Notes: generated from the sequence alone by a model not told the origin. Positions 6,999-15,570 are shown, counted from the first letter of the stretch. The stretch: 18,915 bases of DNA from UBA11612 sp963976395 (GCA_963976395.1 CAXBLG010000067.1:1-18915); one strand, 5' to 3'. A program made the numbers and translations.

Positions 6999-8686
6999 AA
7001 ATGGATGATATGAAAAATACAATGAATTGGAGACGATATTTGATGCGGTCAATGTTGCAAGCATCAATGCTTCTTTCGGCCGCAGTCATGTGCATCGGTG
7101 TGACGATGCCTAGAGCTTGGGCGGAAATGACGTTTGTTCGTATTACGCCCGAGCAATATCAACGGACGATCCACGATGTTTTTGGCCGGACTATTAAAGT
7201 CGATGCGGACATCGTGGAAACCGGGTTTCGAGATCAAGGGTTGCTTGCCATTGGTGCGAGGAAGCTAACTTTGACGTCAGCCGGCCTGGAATCTTATGAG
7301 GCTTTGGCGCAACAAATAGCCGCCCAGGTTGTGGAGCCACAGAGGGTGGCAACACTCATTCAGTGTAAGCCAAAGAAAAGCGATGGGGCGGATGACTCCT
7401 GCGCGGCACAATTTATCGAGCAAGCGGGGTTGTATCTATTTAGCCGTCCTCTGAGTCAAAGCGAGTTGAAGATGTACGTGGAGACCTCGCATGATTCAGC
7501 TGAAACGCTTCAAGACTTTAGTGCAGGCATATCAGCGGCGCTGGTCCAAATGCTTATTTCTCCCGATTTTCTTTTTCGGGTAGAGCAGGCCTATCCCGAC
7601 CCAGATCAACCCGGAAAACTACGCCTAGATGCATATTCAACGGCGTCACGCCTCAGTTCATTTTTGTGGGATAGCGCTCCGGATGGCGAGTTGTTGGCGA
7701 CCGCAAAATCTGGAGCGATATTATCTCAGCGAGTATTAGACGAGCAGGTCGATAGATTGTTGAATTCGCCGAGAGTCGAGCATGGCTTGCGGGCATTTTT
7801 CTCGGACATGCTGGGTTTTGACGAGTTCGCGACCTTGTCGAAAGACGCAAGCATCTTTCCTAAATTTACTAAAGATGTCCAAGATGCGGCCCGAGAGCAA
7901 ACGCTTCGTACTGTCGTGGACCAGCTTCTCGATAAAAATAAGGACTACAGAGAGCTGTTTGTAACGCGAGAAACATTTCTGACTCCGGCACTAGCTGCCC
8001 TTTACGGCGTGCCGCTCCCTCGATCTCAGGAACTGGGTGGTGCTGTGCCATGGGTTCCTTATACTTATAGAGATAGTGACACGCACATAGGCTTGCTCAC
8101 GCACGCTAGTTTTGTTGCGTTACATTCTCATCCGGGAAAAACGTCTCCGACGCTGCGCGGCAAAGCTTTGCGGGAAAGTCTCCTATGCCAGAAAGTTCCA
8201 GCCCCGCCTGGAGAAGTTGACTTTTCGAATTTTGAGAACGCGGACCAATCTCAACTTAAGACAGTTCGAGAAAGGCTGGAGCGTCATGCGTCAGAGCCTA
8301 TGTGTGCGGGGTGCCATAAAATTACTGATCCAATTGGCCTCGCATTTGAGACCTTTGATTCTGCGGCGGTGCCCAGGACAACAGAAAATGGCGCGCCCAT
8401 AGATGTGAGCGGTGAGTTTAGTGGAAAGGACTTCGACGGAATAGTGCAATTGGCAAATCTGATCAAAGATGATCCGGCGGCAACGTCGTGCTTGATTACA
8501 CGAGCGTATTCATATGGCGTAGCAAGGGCGCCTTCCGCTCAGGAGCGGCAATGGCTTGACGGATTAAAGGTCGAGCTTAGCGAAACGGGTGTGAAATGGC
8601 GTGAACTTATGCGCCGCATCGCCAGCAACAAGGAATTTTATACGATACCTGCGAGTGAACCTCAGCGTGCCGACGCTCTCCAATAG
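6995..8686 (+). CDS. Exported DUF1592-family c-type haem protein (DUF1587/1595/1592/1588/1585 architecture)
   Basis: A 563-residue exported protein. A signal sequence covers about 13-43 (MLLSAAVMCIGV, then RAWA). The order matches the planctomycete-type cytochrome-associated family: DUF1587-like RITPEQYQRTIHDVFG (49-64), DUF1595-like FSRPLSQSEL (149-158), DUF1592 (about 185-330, with LISPDFLFRVEQ and SRLSSFLWDSAPDGELL), DUF1588 (about 360-455, SPTLRGKALRESLLC) and DUF1585-like (about 485-555). One haem-c motif, CAGCH (437-441), is followed by ITDPIGLAFETFD. Many relatives carry a further N-terminal CxxCH cytochrome domain; I see none here. The family is thought to be redox active, but no reaction is established to my knowledge. 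It starts inside the stop of the previous gene (ATGA) without its own clear ribosome-binding site. In-frame ATGs at 7001, 7010 and 7022 are alternatives. Confidence 0.88.
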   Translation: MKMDDMKNTMNWRRYLMRSMLQASMLLSAAVMCIGVTMPRAWAEMTFVRITPEQYQRTIHDVFGRTIKVDADIVETGFRDQGLLAIGARKLTLTSAGLESYEALAQQIAAQVVEPQRVATLIQCKPKKSDGADDSCAAQFIEQAGLYLFSRPLSQSELKMYVETSHDSAETLQDFSAGISAALVQMLISPDFLFRVEQAYPDPDQPGKLRLDAYSTASRLSSFLWDSAPDGELLATAKSGAILSQRVLDEQVDRLLNSPRVEHGLRAFFSDMLGFDEFATLSKDASIFPKFTKDVQDAAREQTLRTVVDQLLDKNKDYRELFVTRETFLTPALAALYGVPLPRSQELGGAVPWVPYTYRDSDTHIGLLTHASFVALHSHPGKTSPTLRGKALRESLLCQKVPAPPGEVDFSNFENADQSQLKTVRERLERHASEPMCAGCHKITDPIGLAFETFDSAAVPRTTENGAPIDVSGEFSGKDFDGIVQLANLIKDDPAATSCLITRAYSYGVARAPSAQERQWLDGLKVELSETGVKWRELMRRIASNKEFYTIPASEPQRADALQ

Positions 8687-8721
8687 CTAGCTGTCGGCAA
8701 CCTGTAAGTAGGAGAATGAAA

Positions 8722-10065
8722 ATGAGCATTAGTGAAAAGCTTAGTCGGCGTAACGTGCTGCGTGGGGCCTTGGGAGGGACGGCAATTACCGTCGCATTGC
8801 CCACGTTGGAATGTTTTTTGAATACCAATGGTACTGCTTACGCGGCAACGGGTGCTGCTCTGCCTCCGGTGTTTGGCACTTGGTTTTGGGGACTGGGTTT
8901 GGCGCCCGGTCATTGGGTGCCTGAGAAAACGGGAGCCAATTATGAGCTTCCTGAACACCTCGCGGCTCTCAAGCCCGTCAAGTCGAAAATGAATTTGTTC
9001 AGTGGAATGCAGATATTTCTCGACGGTAAAGTTAATCAAAACCATTACTCTGGTGCTCAAGGCCAGTGCACTGGAATGGTGTCGAGGAACGGCAGCGACT
9101 ATTCCACAAGCATCGACACCATCATCGGCGATCATATCGGGAAGGGCACTAGATTTCGCTCTATTGAAGTAGGGTGTGATGGCGACCGAAAATCAACCTG
9201 GAGCGCCCGCGGGGAGAACGGTATGAACCCCGCTGAAATATCACCATTGGCGTTGTACACGCGGATATTCGGGCCGCAATTCGTGGACCCCAATGCTGCA
9301 GAGTTTACGCCTGATTCGGGAACTATGGTTCGCCACAGTGTTCTATCGGCAGTGTCGGACTATCGAAAGAGCCTGATGAAAGAAGTGTCAGCGACTGATC
9401 GGTCACGATTAGACGAATATTTTACCTCAGTACGTGACTTGGAGCAAAAACTGGCGGTTGAGCTTGAAAAGCCGACACCTTTGCCAGCATGTACGGTTCC
9501 AGAGAAATTCGAAGGAGAAGATGTGGGGACACTTGTTGGGCAGACGACGACAACCCATCAGCAATTTACGCAGTTGATTGCGCATGCCTTATCTTGTGGT
9601 CAAACGAGAATTTTTAATCTTTCCATGGGCTCGGGATTTTCGAAGCTACGGGAAGCTGGAGAAGCAGTGACATATCATTCTCTTACACACGAAGAGCCGG
9701 TCGATCCTGAACTCAACTACCAACCTAAGTGTAAGTGGCTCGCAGAGCAGCATATGGCCTTTTTCACCAACCTCGTCCAGTCATTGGATTCGATACAAGA
9801 GGGGGAGGGCACGCTCCTTGATCGGGCAGCAATATTTGCGTTCACAGATCACGGCGAAGCCCGTCTCCATTCCATGAAGGACTACCCTGTTTTTACTGCG
9901 GGTAGTGCCGGAGGAAGGTTGAAGACGGGGCTCCATATCTCCGCACCCGGAGATGCCGCTACGCGTGTAGGCTTGACACTTCAACAGGCTTTGGGTGTGC
10001 CTGTGGGTAGTTGGGGCACGGAGTCAAATCGGGTCACAAAACCGATTTCCGAGATGTTGGCTTAG
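8722..10065 (+). CDS. Tat-exported DUF1552 family protein
   Basis: A 447-residue secreted protein. LSRRNVLRG (7-15) is a Tat motif, followed by a hydrophobic stretch and a cleavage-like AYA. The mature start follows the DUF1552 pattern: FGTWFWGLGLAPGHWVP, then YELPEHLAALKPVKSKMNLFSGMQ, then HYSGAQGQCTGM. A late FTDHGEARLHSMKDYPVFTAG stretch resembles the C-terminal part of DUF1501/DUF1552 proteins. DUF1552 genes usually lie beside DUF1592 genes, as here (35-bp gap). The joint function is unknown. I place the start at 8722 because AGGAG (8710-8714) is 7 bp away from it but only 1 bp from the ATG at 8716. Tat export suggests it folds or binds a cofactor before export, though I cannot point to cofactor ligands. 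Confidence 0.88.
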   Translation: MSISEKLSRRNVLRGALGGTAITVALPTLECFLNTNGTAYAATGAALPPVFGTWFWGLGLAPGHWVPEKTGANYELPEHLAALKPVKSKMNLFSGMQIFLDGKVNQNHYSGAQGQCTGMVSRNGSDYSTSIDTIIGDHIGKGTRFRSIEVGCDGDRKSTWSARGENGMNPAEISPLALYTRIFGPQFVDPNAAEFTPDSGTMVRHSVLSAVSDYRKSLMKEVSATDRSRLDEYFTSVRDLEQKLAVELEKPTPLPACTVPEKFEGEDVGTLVGQTTTTHQQFTQLIAHALSCGQTRIFNLSMGSGFSKLREAGEAVTYHSLTHEEPVDPELNYQPKCKWLAEQHMAFFTNLVQSLDSIQEGEGTLLDRAAIFAFTDHGEARLHSMKDYPVFTAGSAGGRLKTGLHISAPGDAATRVGLTLQQALGVPVGSWGTESNRVTKPISEMLA

Positions 10066-10086
10066 GAGTGTTACTAGGAGTGTTAC
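10063..10086 (+). repeat. Perfect 12-bp tandem duplication at the DUF1552 stop codon
   Basis: TAGGAGTGTTAC occurs twice head to tail. The first copy begins with the stop codon of the DUF1552 gene. Each copy brings a Shine-Dalgarno-like AGGAG, so together with the AGGAG at 10091-10095 three such sites precede the next start (10103). Only the last is correctly spaced. It looks like a recent slippage duplication. Confidence 0.9.
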
Positions 10087-10102
10087 ATTGAGGAGTAGAC
10101 GC

Positions 10103-11455
10103 ATGCTGCAGGCTAAGTGTCTTAATTATTCAGTGGCCCTTTTGGTAACGGCAGCGATTTCAATAGCCTTTGCGCCGCTGCCGGTAATGGCCACATCGAT
10201 CACTGCGATGTCGACCGTGCCGCAAGGTGTGACGCTCGTTGAAGTGGTGCGAGAATTGCCGCTTTCACAGCCGGAACGACTATGGATACGCCCTGGTGAC
10301 TCGGAAGGCCGAACGCTATTTGTCTACAGTGCAGATGAAGTCGGTGTTTCAAGGTGCACCGCCGAGTGCGCTCAAGAATTTCCGCCTCTTGTGGCGACCG
10401 AGGACTCTAAGCCAGATGGTGATTGGTCACTAGTGCAGCGACCAGACGGCGCTCGCCAATGGGCCTACCAGGGGCGTCCGCTTTATACTTGGGTGCAAGA
10501 GAAGAAACCTGGCGAAGTTGCCACCAATGTCGGCCTAACAGAGACAGCGAATGCAAAACTTGCGGAAACTGCCGTAGAGGCCGGCTCGCTTTTACCCCCT
10601 GAGGAGTGGCGAGTGGCTCGATTTGAACCGGGGGCGGGTATATTATTGCCGGATGGTATAGTTGTGGAGATGGTTCCATCTGCTCATGCGGTAGCTCTTA
10701 CGGATTTCAATGGGCTGACGCTGTATACTTTCAATGGTGATGCAAAAGACGACGGGCAGGTATGTTCTTCCGCTGGCTGCACAATGCAGTGGCATCCTGT
10801 GGTGGCACCTGCACTCGCCGTCACAGTAGGGGAGTTTTCTATCGTCTCCCGTAAGGACGGTTCTCGGCAATGGGCCTACAGAGGTCGTCCGCTCTACACC
10901 TATCACGGCGACATGCTTCCAGGCGATGTGCACGGCATGACGGTGGATGAGAATTGGAATGTCGCGGTTCTCACTGAAAACTTTCAACCGCCGCAAGTGA
11001 CGGTAACCACCGTGCCAGGGTATGGAGACCTGCTGTCTCTGAACGGTATGACATTATATGCTGGCCATGCTTTTGAAAAACGCTGGGGCGGCCGGAATCT
11101 CAGAGATACGTTTAGAAATGCGTACTACCAAGGCAAAGATCTGGGAGGTGCCGCCTGCGCTGACGCGCAATGCTTGAGAAGCTGGCGCCCATTTGAGGCT
11201 CCTGCCGATGCACAGGCCAATGGATTTTGGGAGCCGATCCTTCGTGCTAACGGGAGCAAACAGTGGGCCTATAAAGGAAACGCGTTGTATACGTTCGCAG
11301 GCGACAGTGCTCCCGGGGATATGACGGGGCATTCGATATACGACTTTGCGAAGGTCGGGGGTAACGAAGACGATCTGAAGCGAATTGCGTTTCTTTCTGA
11401 AATTACGGGCCAAAATGGCGGCGCGGGAATTTATTGGCACATCGCAAAACCTTGA
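10103..11455 (+). CDS. Secreted three-repeat protein of the COG4315 / Lipoprotein_15 type
   Basis: A 450-residue exported protein. The signal peptide is SVALLVTAAISIAFAPLPVMA. It lacks a lipobox cysteine at the cleavage site, so it is probably soluble rather than a lipoprotein. Three repeats of the 'secreted repeat of unknown function' follow. Each has a TLY/TLF start, a close cysteine pair (CTAEC, CSSAGC, CADAQC), a W/F-x-P segment, then DGxRQWAY or NGSKQWAY, a GxPLYT-like strand and PGD/PGE. The third repeat carries about 25 extra residues before its cysteine pair. The start at 10103 has AGGAG 7 bp upstream. An in-frame ATG at 9995 would overlap the previous gene by 71 bp and bury the signal peptide. 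Function of the family is unknown. Its place 37 bp after the DUF1552 gene suggests co-transcription and a role in the same extracytoplasmic process. Confidence 0.85.
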   Translation: MLQAKCLNYSVALLVTAAISIAFAPLPVMATSITAMSTVPQGVTLVEVVRELPLSQPERLWIRPGDSEGRTLFVYSADEVGVSRCTAECAQEFPPLVATEDSKPDGDWSLVQRPDGARQWAYQGRPLYTWVQEKKPGEVATNVGLTETANAKLAETAVEAGSLLPPEEWRVARFEPGAGILLPDGIVVEMVPSAHAVALTDFNGLTLYTFNGDAKDDGQVCSSAGCTMQWHPVVAPALAVTVGEFSIVSRKDGSRQWAYRGRPLYTYHGDMLPGDVHGMTVDENWNVAVLTENFQPPQVTVTTVPGYGDLLSLNGMTLYAGHAFEKRWGGRNLRDTFRNAYYQGKDLGGAACADAQCLRSWRPFEAPADAQANGFWEPILRANGSKQWAYKGNALYTFAGDSAPGDMTGHSIYDFAKVGGNEDDLKRIAFLSEITGQNGGAGIYWHIAKP

Positions 11456-11904
11456 TGTCAAAGCTACGTTGCAGTTCTCGCGGCGTTTGAATACCCCAGC
11501 TGTGAAAAATAAGGGGGCAGAGATGTTGTGCTCTGCAACATCACGCTACCCTTCGCATGCGCGTCCCAGTGCATGAATTATCATCGACTCTTTGGTCAGC
11601 TTTGGATCGGCATCCGAGCGAGTACGTGCGCTGGTCGGTGCGCTCTCAGGATGTATGCCTATATTTGACCGATAAGGTGCTTTCTGAGTACGCGACAAAA
11701 TGTGTCTCAATTTGGTGCCATACCTAGATTGTATCGCATTGAACTAATTTCATGGCTACGTCGTCATAAAATCCGGGATTAAAAGAGATGATGTCCGGGT
11801 CGATATCGGCACACTTCCGAGAGGGGATGTGTTGATTTAGCCGGTTGCTGTAGGTCCGTGCAACGCGCATGAGCACCGTAGACGCTGAACAGTAAGGGGG
11901 AGAT
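11456..11904. other. 449-bp intergenic region before the TonB-dependent receptor
   Basis: No credible gene is visible. It should contain the receptor's promoter, since the gap is too long for simple operon continuation. It holds mutually exclusive hairpins at 11517-11542, which may end or attenuate the upstream transcript. TTGAAC near 11735 with an AT-rich CATAAAAT about 20 bp on is a poor promoter candidate. The receptor's ribosome-binding site (AAGGGGGAGA) ends a few bases before 11905. Confidence 0.5.
11517..11542 (+). promoter_or_regulatory. Two overlapping, mutually exclusive hairpins
   Basis: GCAGAG (11517-11522) can pair with CTCTGC (11531-11536), or GATGTTG (11522-11528) can pair with CAACATC (11536-11542). 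The two stems share bases 11522 and 11536, so they should compete. There is no T-run after them, so a simple intrinsic terminator is unlikely. They sit 61 bp after the COG4315-type gene and far upstream of the receptor. Confidence 0.35.
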
Positions 11905-14889
11905 ATGTTGAGATTACATGACGCCGCATTCCTGAAAACGACTAAGACGCATGAGTCGCCATCAGAAGGCCATGACGCATTTGCAATACAGGGCCGCAGT
12001 CTCCGAGTATTTAAGCTGCGGGCACTTGCGACAGTAAGTGTTGCTGCTCTCGCGGCCTCTGCTTTTACCGGGCAATCAACGTATGCGCAGCAAACAGCGC
12101 AGGCCGAAATTGGAAACATCATTGTTACCGGCACGCGAATCGTGCGGGATGGTTACGAGGCGCCAACACCGCTAACGGTCATTGGCCCGGAATTACTAGA
12201 AGCGCAATCGACGACGGGGAACGTCGCTGACACTCTTAATACGATGCCGGTGTTTGCATTGAGTGCTTCACCGGCGTCTGCGCAATCCGGTGTCAGTAGT
12301 GGGCGTCAAGGCCTCAATACATTGAACTTGAGAGGTCTGGGCGGCACCAGGACGTTGACGCTGCTTGATGGCCAACGTTCTGTGCCATCATTGTTTAGCG
12401 GTGAAGTTGATGCCAACAACTTTCCACAACAACTACTCCAGCGCGTTGACGTCGTAACCGGCGGTGCATCGGCAGTGTACGGGTCAGACGCTGTCGCTGG
12501 TGTAGTAAATTTTGTGCTTGATAAAGAATTTACCGGCATCAAAGGAGAGGTGTCGGGCGGTCTGACAACATATGGTGATAATCGGAATTTTAAGGCATCC
12601 GTCGCGGGTGGTTTTCCATTCTCAAATGATCGTGGACATGTCTTGCTCAGCGGTGAAATTGCCGATCAAGATGGTGTGTATCCGGGAGCTGGAAAGCGAG
12701 GGTGGAATAGAGGTGGTTGGGGCATCATGGTGAACCCCAATTATACCTCTGCGAATGGTGAGCCAGAGTACCTCGTGCGACCGGAAATATCGTTAAGCAA
12801 CGCAACGCATGGCGGCATTATTGTTTCCGGACCTCTCAGAGGAACCGCATTCGGTGAGGGCGGTGTGCCATATCAATTTAACTATGGCTCCATAGTAAAC
12901 GACCCCTGGATGCAGGGTGGAGATTGGCAGGCCACTGAAATCAGACACGACCGATCAGGTAGTTTGGAGCCGGCCGTTCTGCGCCGAAATCTCTTTGCGC
13001 GCGCCAGTTATGACGTAACTGACAACATTAACGTGTTTGGTCAGGTTTCTTGGGCGGCTACACGAACTTACACGTACACGTGGCCGGCGTTTCAAGCTGG
13101 CAACGGGCCCACGATTTTATCGGGAAATCCGTTCATTCCCGATTCGGTTCAATCCCAAATGGACGCCTTGGGACTGGTATCGTTCCGAATTGGCAGTATG
13201 AACTATGATATTCCAACGGTTGAGAATTACTCTCGGCGAGCAACCAACCGCTACGTAGCGGGTATAGATGGCTCGTTTAGCGCTTTCAATTCTGATTGGT
13301 CCTGGAACGCATATTTCCAACATGGCGCTACTAGGTCCACAAATGATGCAGTAGGTGCGATCAGCAGGGCAGAATATGCTAATGCGGTTGATGCTGTATT
13401 GGACCCCAACGGAAATATAGTTTGCCGCTCTACCCTCACAGACCCAGGGAACGGTTGCCACCCTTGGAATCCGCTTGGAACTGGAGTTAATGGTGCACGC
13501 CCACCGGGAATTTTCAATATAGGTAATACAGATAACGCTGCGTTGAATTACATAACTGGTACGGCGCATGTGAACCAACGGATACTGCAAAATGTGTATG
13601 CGGGTTCGCTTCAAGGAGAGGCATTCTCCACCTGGGCTGGCCCGATTTCGATTGCTCTCAGCATTGAACATCGGACGGAAAGAGCCAAAGCTGTTCCGGA
13701 TCCCAACTCAGGAAATTGGTTCACCGGAAATTTTCAAGCATTTAACGAGAAGTTGAGTGTAACGGAGGGAGCCTTCGAGACCGTAGTGCCCATTGCGTCG
13801 GACCAACCGTGGGCAGAGTCGTTGGACTTAAATGCAGCCGTTCGTGCGACAGATTATAGCTCATCAGGATATGTTACGACGTGGAAGGTTGGAGCAACGT
13901 ATGCTCCAGTGAACGATGTGAGATTCCGTATTACGAGATCTCGCGACATTCGCGCACCCAACTTCCTGGAATTGTTCGCCAGCAACAACTCTGGCTTTCG
14001 CTCCGCGTTCGATCCTTTTACGGGCACGATACCTCAATTCTTTGGCCGCAATCAGGGCAATCCCAATCTGGATCCGGAGAAAGGAGACACTTTTGAAGTT
14101 GGCGTTGTCTTTCAACCCAGTGCGTTTCCTGGTTTTAGCGCATCCATTGACTATTGGGATATCGACGTGAGTGGTTCTATCGGGGGGGCGAACGACGATC
14201 AGATCTTGCAGTTCTGTTTCCAAGGACTGCAGCAGTTTTGCGGCAACATCATCCGAGATGCAGGTGGCAATATAACCGAATTGATTCAGTCGCCATTCAA
14301 CCTTGCATCTGAAGCAATAAGCGGGATCGATTTTGAATCGAGCTACAGTACCCCCCTGGACTCTATCGTTTCATCCTGGCTCGGCGATGTGTCATTTAAT
14401 GGCCGCGCAACCGTTTATTTGAAAAGCAACCAGAACGATGGACTTGGAAACCCGACAATCGATACGTTGGGTCATGGAGGGCAGCGTTTGAATGGACCTC
14501 CCAAGTGGCGTCTGACAGCTTCAATGTCCTACACGTACGATGCGCTCAGTACGTCGCTCACAGCTCGGGCACAAAGCGCGATGGTCATCGACAATAGGAA
14601 TGTGGAGTGTCTTTCGTCCTGTCCGGCTCCGGTCGCGGGTGGCCACTCAATTGAAGATAATAGCTTGCCAAGTGCGTTTTATCTGGATGGTTCAATTTCT
14701 TATCGGTTCGATGTGGGAGCGTCAGAAATTGAGACATTTTTTAACGTCAGAAACCTTCTAAACAAAGACCCCGGTATCGTTCCGCAGGGGCCGACGGACT
14801 TCACGTATGTTTATCCGCAATCACGAGGTGCTAGTGGTTATGACCTATTAGGCCGCGTGATGCGGGCAGGTGTGCGATTTAGAATGTAA
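11905..14889 (+). CDS. TonB-dependent outer-membrane receptor
   Basis: A 994-residue outer-membrane active transporter powered by TonB-ExbB-ExbD. The signal region is unusually long: about 33 polar residues precede the hydrophobic core (LRALATVSVAALAASAFTG, 38-56), with cleavage near TYAQ. A TonB-box-like EIGNIIVTGTRI (68-79) leads into the plug (about 80-210), which contains LNLRGLGGTRTLTLLDGQRS and RVDVVTGGASAVYGSDAVAG followed by VVNFVL. The remainder is a 22-strand-type barrel; RDIRAPNFLELFA and NPNLDPEKGDTFEVG are typical late-barrel motifs. The chain ends VRFRM rather than in the usual aromatic residue. Strong Shine-Dalgarno AAGGGGGAGA supports the start. It is followed by a terminator. 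The type without an N-terminal signalling domain fits uptake of bulky carbon substrates as well as siderophores; context favours a catabolic substrate. Confidence 0.93.
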   Translation: MLRLHDAAFLKTTKTHESPSEGHDAFAIQGRSLRVFKLRALATVSVAALAASAFTGQSTYAQQTAQAEIGNIIVTGTRIVRDGYEAPTPLTVIGPELLEAQSTTGNVADTLNTMPVFALSASPASAQSGVSSGRQGLNTLNLRGLGGTRTLTLLDGQRSVPSLFSGEVDANNFPQQLLQRVDVVTGGASAVYGSDAVAGVVNFVLDKEFTGIKGEVSGGLTTYGDNRNFKASVAGGFPFSNDRGHVLLSGEIADQDGVYPGAGKRGWNRGGWGIMVNPNYTSANGEPEYLVRPEISLSNATHGGIIVSGPLRGTAFGEGGVPYQFNYGSIVNDPWMQGGDWQATEIRHDRSGSLEPAVLRRNLFARASYDVTDNINVFGQVSWAATRTYTYTWPAFQAGNGPTILSGNPFIPDSVQSQMDALGLVSFRIGSMNYDIPTVENYSRRATNRYVAGIDGSFSAFNSDWSWNAYFQHGATRSTNDAVGAISRAEYANAVDAVLDPNGNIVCRSTLTDPGNGCHPWNPLGTGVNGARPPGIFNIGNTDNAALNYITGTAHVNQRILQNVYAGSLQGEAFSTWAGPISIALSIEHRTERAKAVPDPNSGNWFTGNFQAFNEKLSVTEGAFETVVPIASDQPWAESLDLNAAVRATDYSSSGYVTTWKVGATYAPVNDVRFRITRSRDIRAPNFLELFASNNSGFRSAFDPFTGTIPQFFGRNQGNPNLDPEKGDTFEVGVVFQPSAFPGFSASIDYWDIDVSGSIGGANDDQILQFCFQGLQQFCGNIIRDAGGNITELIQSPFNLASEAISGIDFESSYSTPLDSIVSSWLGDVSFNGRATVYLKSNQNDGLGNPTIDTLGHGGQRLNGPPKWRLTASMSYTYDALSTSLTARAQSAMVIDNRNVECLSSCPAPVAGGHSIEDNSLPSAFYLDGSISYRFDVGASEIETFFNVRNLLNKDPGIVPQGPTDFTYVYPQSRGASGYDLLGRVMRAGVRFRM

Positions 14890-14897
14890 ATAAATTA

Positions 14898-14926
14898 GGG
14901 AGAGGGGTTCGTGCCCCTCTCCCTTT
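14898..14926 (+). terminator. Rho-independent terminator after the TonB-dependent receptor
   Basis: GGGAGAGGGG (14898-14907) pairs perfectly with CCCCTCTCCC (14914-14923) around a TTCGTG loop, followed by TTT and an AT-rich stretch. It begins 9 bp after the receptor stop. The short T-run may let some transcription through to the next gene. Confidence 0.85.
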
Positions 14927-14954
14927 CTATTGTATATTTGAGGCGGGACCGACG

Positions 14955-15467
14955 ATGAGTGTCTTCGAATGTAAATTCCGATCCGTATTCTTAATTTGTG
15001 GTGTTGTCGTCGCACTCGGCTTAAGTGCGAGCGAGATCAGAGCGGCGATGATAGAACCGCCTAACCCATTGGATTTGACTCAGGGCAAATGGGAGTTGCA
15101 GCCTGAAAAGTCAAGATACTGCGGTCCAGCACCGCAGTCATCCAGTCGGGTCATTTTTGATGCTGGCTGGGGCTTAATCTCGACAATTTGGTCGGGGGTG
15201 GGCGCTGATGGTAATCCGACGGCTAACAGGTATGTGGCCCGATACGATGGTGAAAAATACCCAGCCGGTATTAATAGCCCAGCTAACGAGGCTATTACGT
15301 GGACATTAGTAAATCCCCACCGTCTTGAATTTATACATTGGTCTAAGGACGACAAGATTACGTCCGAATACGTTCGTATTGTTTCAGAAGACGGCCAAAC
15401 GATGACGCAAAATGCAAAGTTTGTGGGCAAAGCCTGCGAAGAGTCTCAGGTTTTCGAACGTCGTTGA
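14955..15467 (+). CDS. Small secreted protein, probable lipocalin-like beta fold
   Basis: A 170-residue exported protein. The signal peptide is SVFLICGVVVALGLSASEIRA. The mature part opens with NPLDLTQGKWELQPEKSRY, the 'G-x-W-x-L-N-P-x-K-S' pattern found at the start of many small proteobacterial beta-barrel proteins often found near catabolic genes. It continues with alternating beta-prone segments (ANRYVARYDGEKYPAG, AITWTLVNPHRLEFIHW, SEYVRIVSEDGQTMTQ) and ends with a Cys-containing strand. Two cysteines in the mature part (CGPAP and KACEES) could form a disulfide. No catalytic motif is seen. It probably binds or shields a small ligand (inference from fold type only). GAGGCGGG lies about 9 bp upstream of the start. 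The strong terminator just before it suggests weak coupling to the receptor gene. Confidence 0.75.
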   Translation: MSVFECKFRSVFLICGVVVALGLSASEIRAAMIEPPNPLDLTQGKWELQPEKSRYCGPAPQSSSRVIFDAGWGLISTIWSGVGADGNPTANRYVARYDGEKYPAGINSPANEAITWTLVNPHRLEFIHWSKDDKITSEYVRIVSEDGQTMTQNAKFVGKACEESQVFERR

Positions 15468-15570
15468 TCGTGAAATCAAAGTTGCGCGTAAATGTGAAGA
15501 ATCTCCAAGATGCCCAGGTCAAAATTTGCTCGTTGGCTGCGCTAATCTCCCGGCGTTTACATGACGAGCG

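Noticed and set aside
9995..10102. Upstream start for the COG4315-type protein
   Set aside because: It would overlap the DUF1552 gene and put 36 residues before the signal peptide, whereas the ATG at 10103 has AGGAG at good spacing.
13117..13671. Minus-strand open frame of 184 codons inside the receptor gene
   Set aside because: It is a shadow of the TonB-dependent receptor; there is no ribosome-binding site or recognisable motif.
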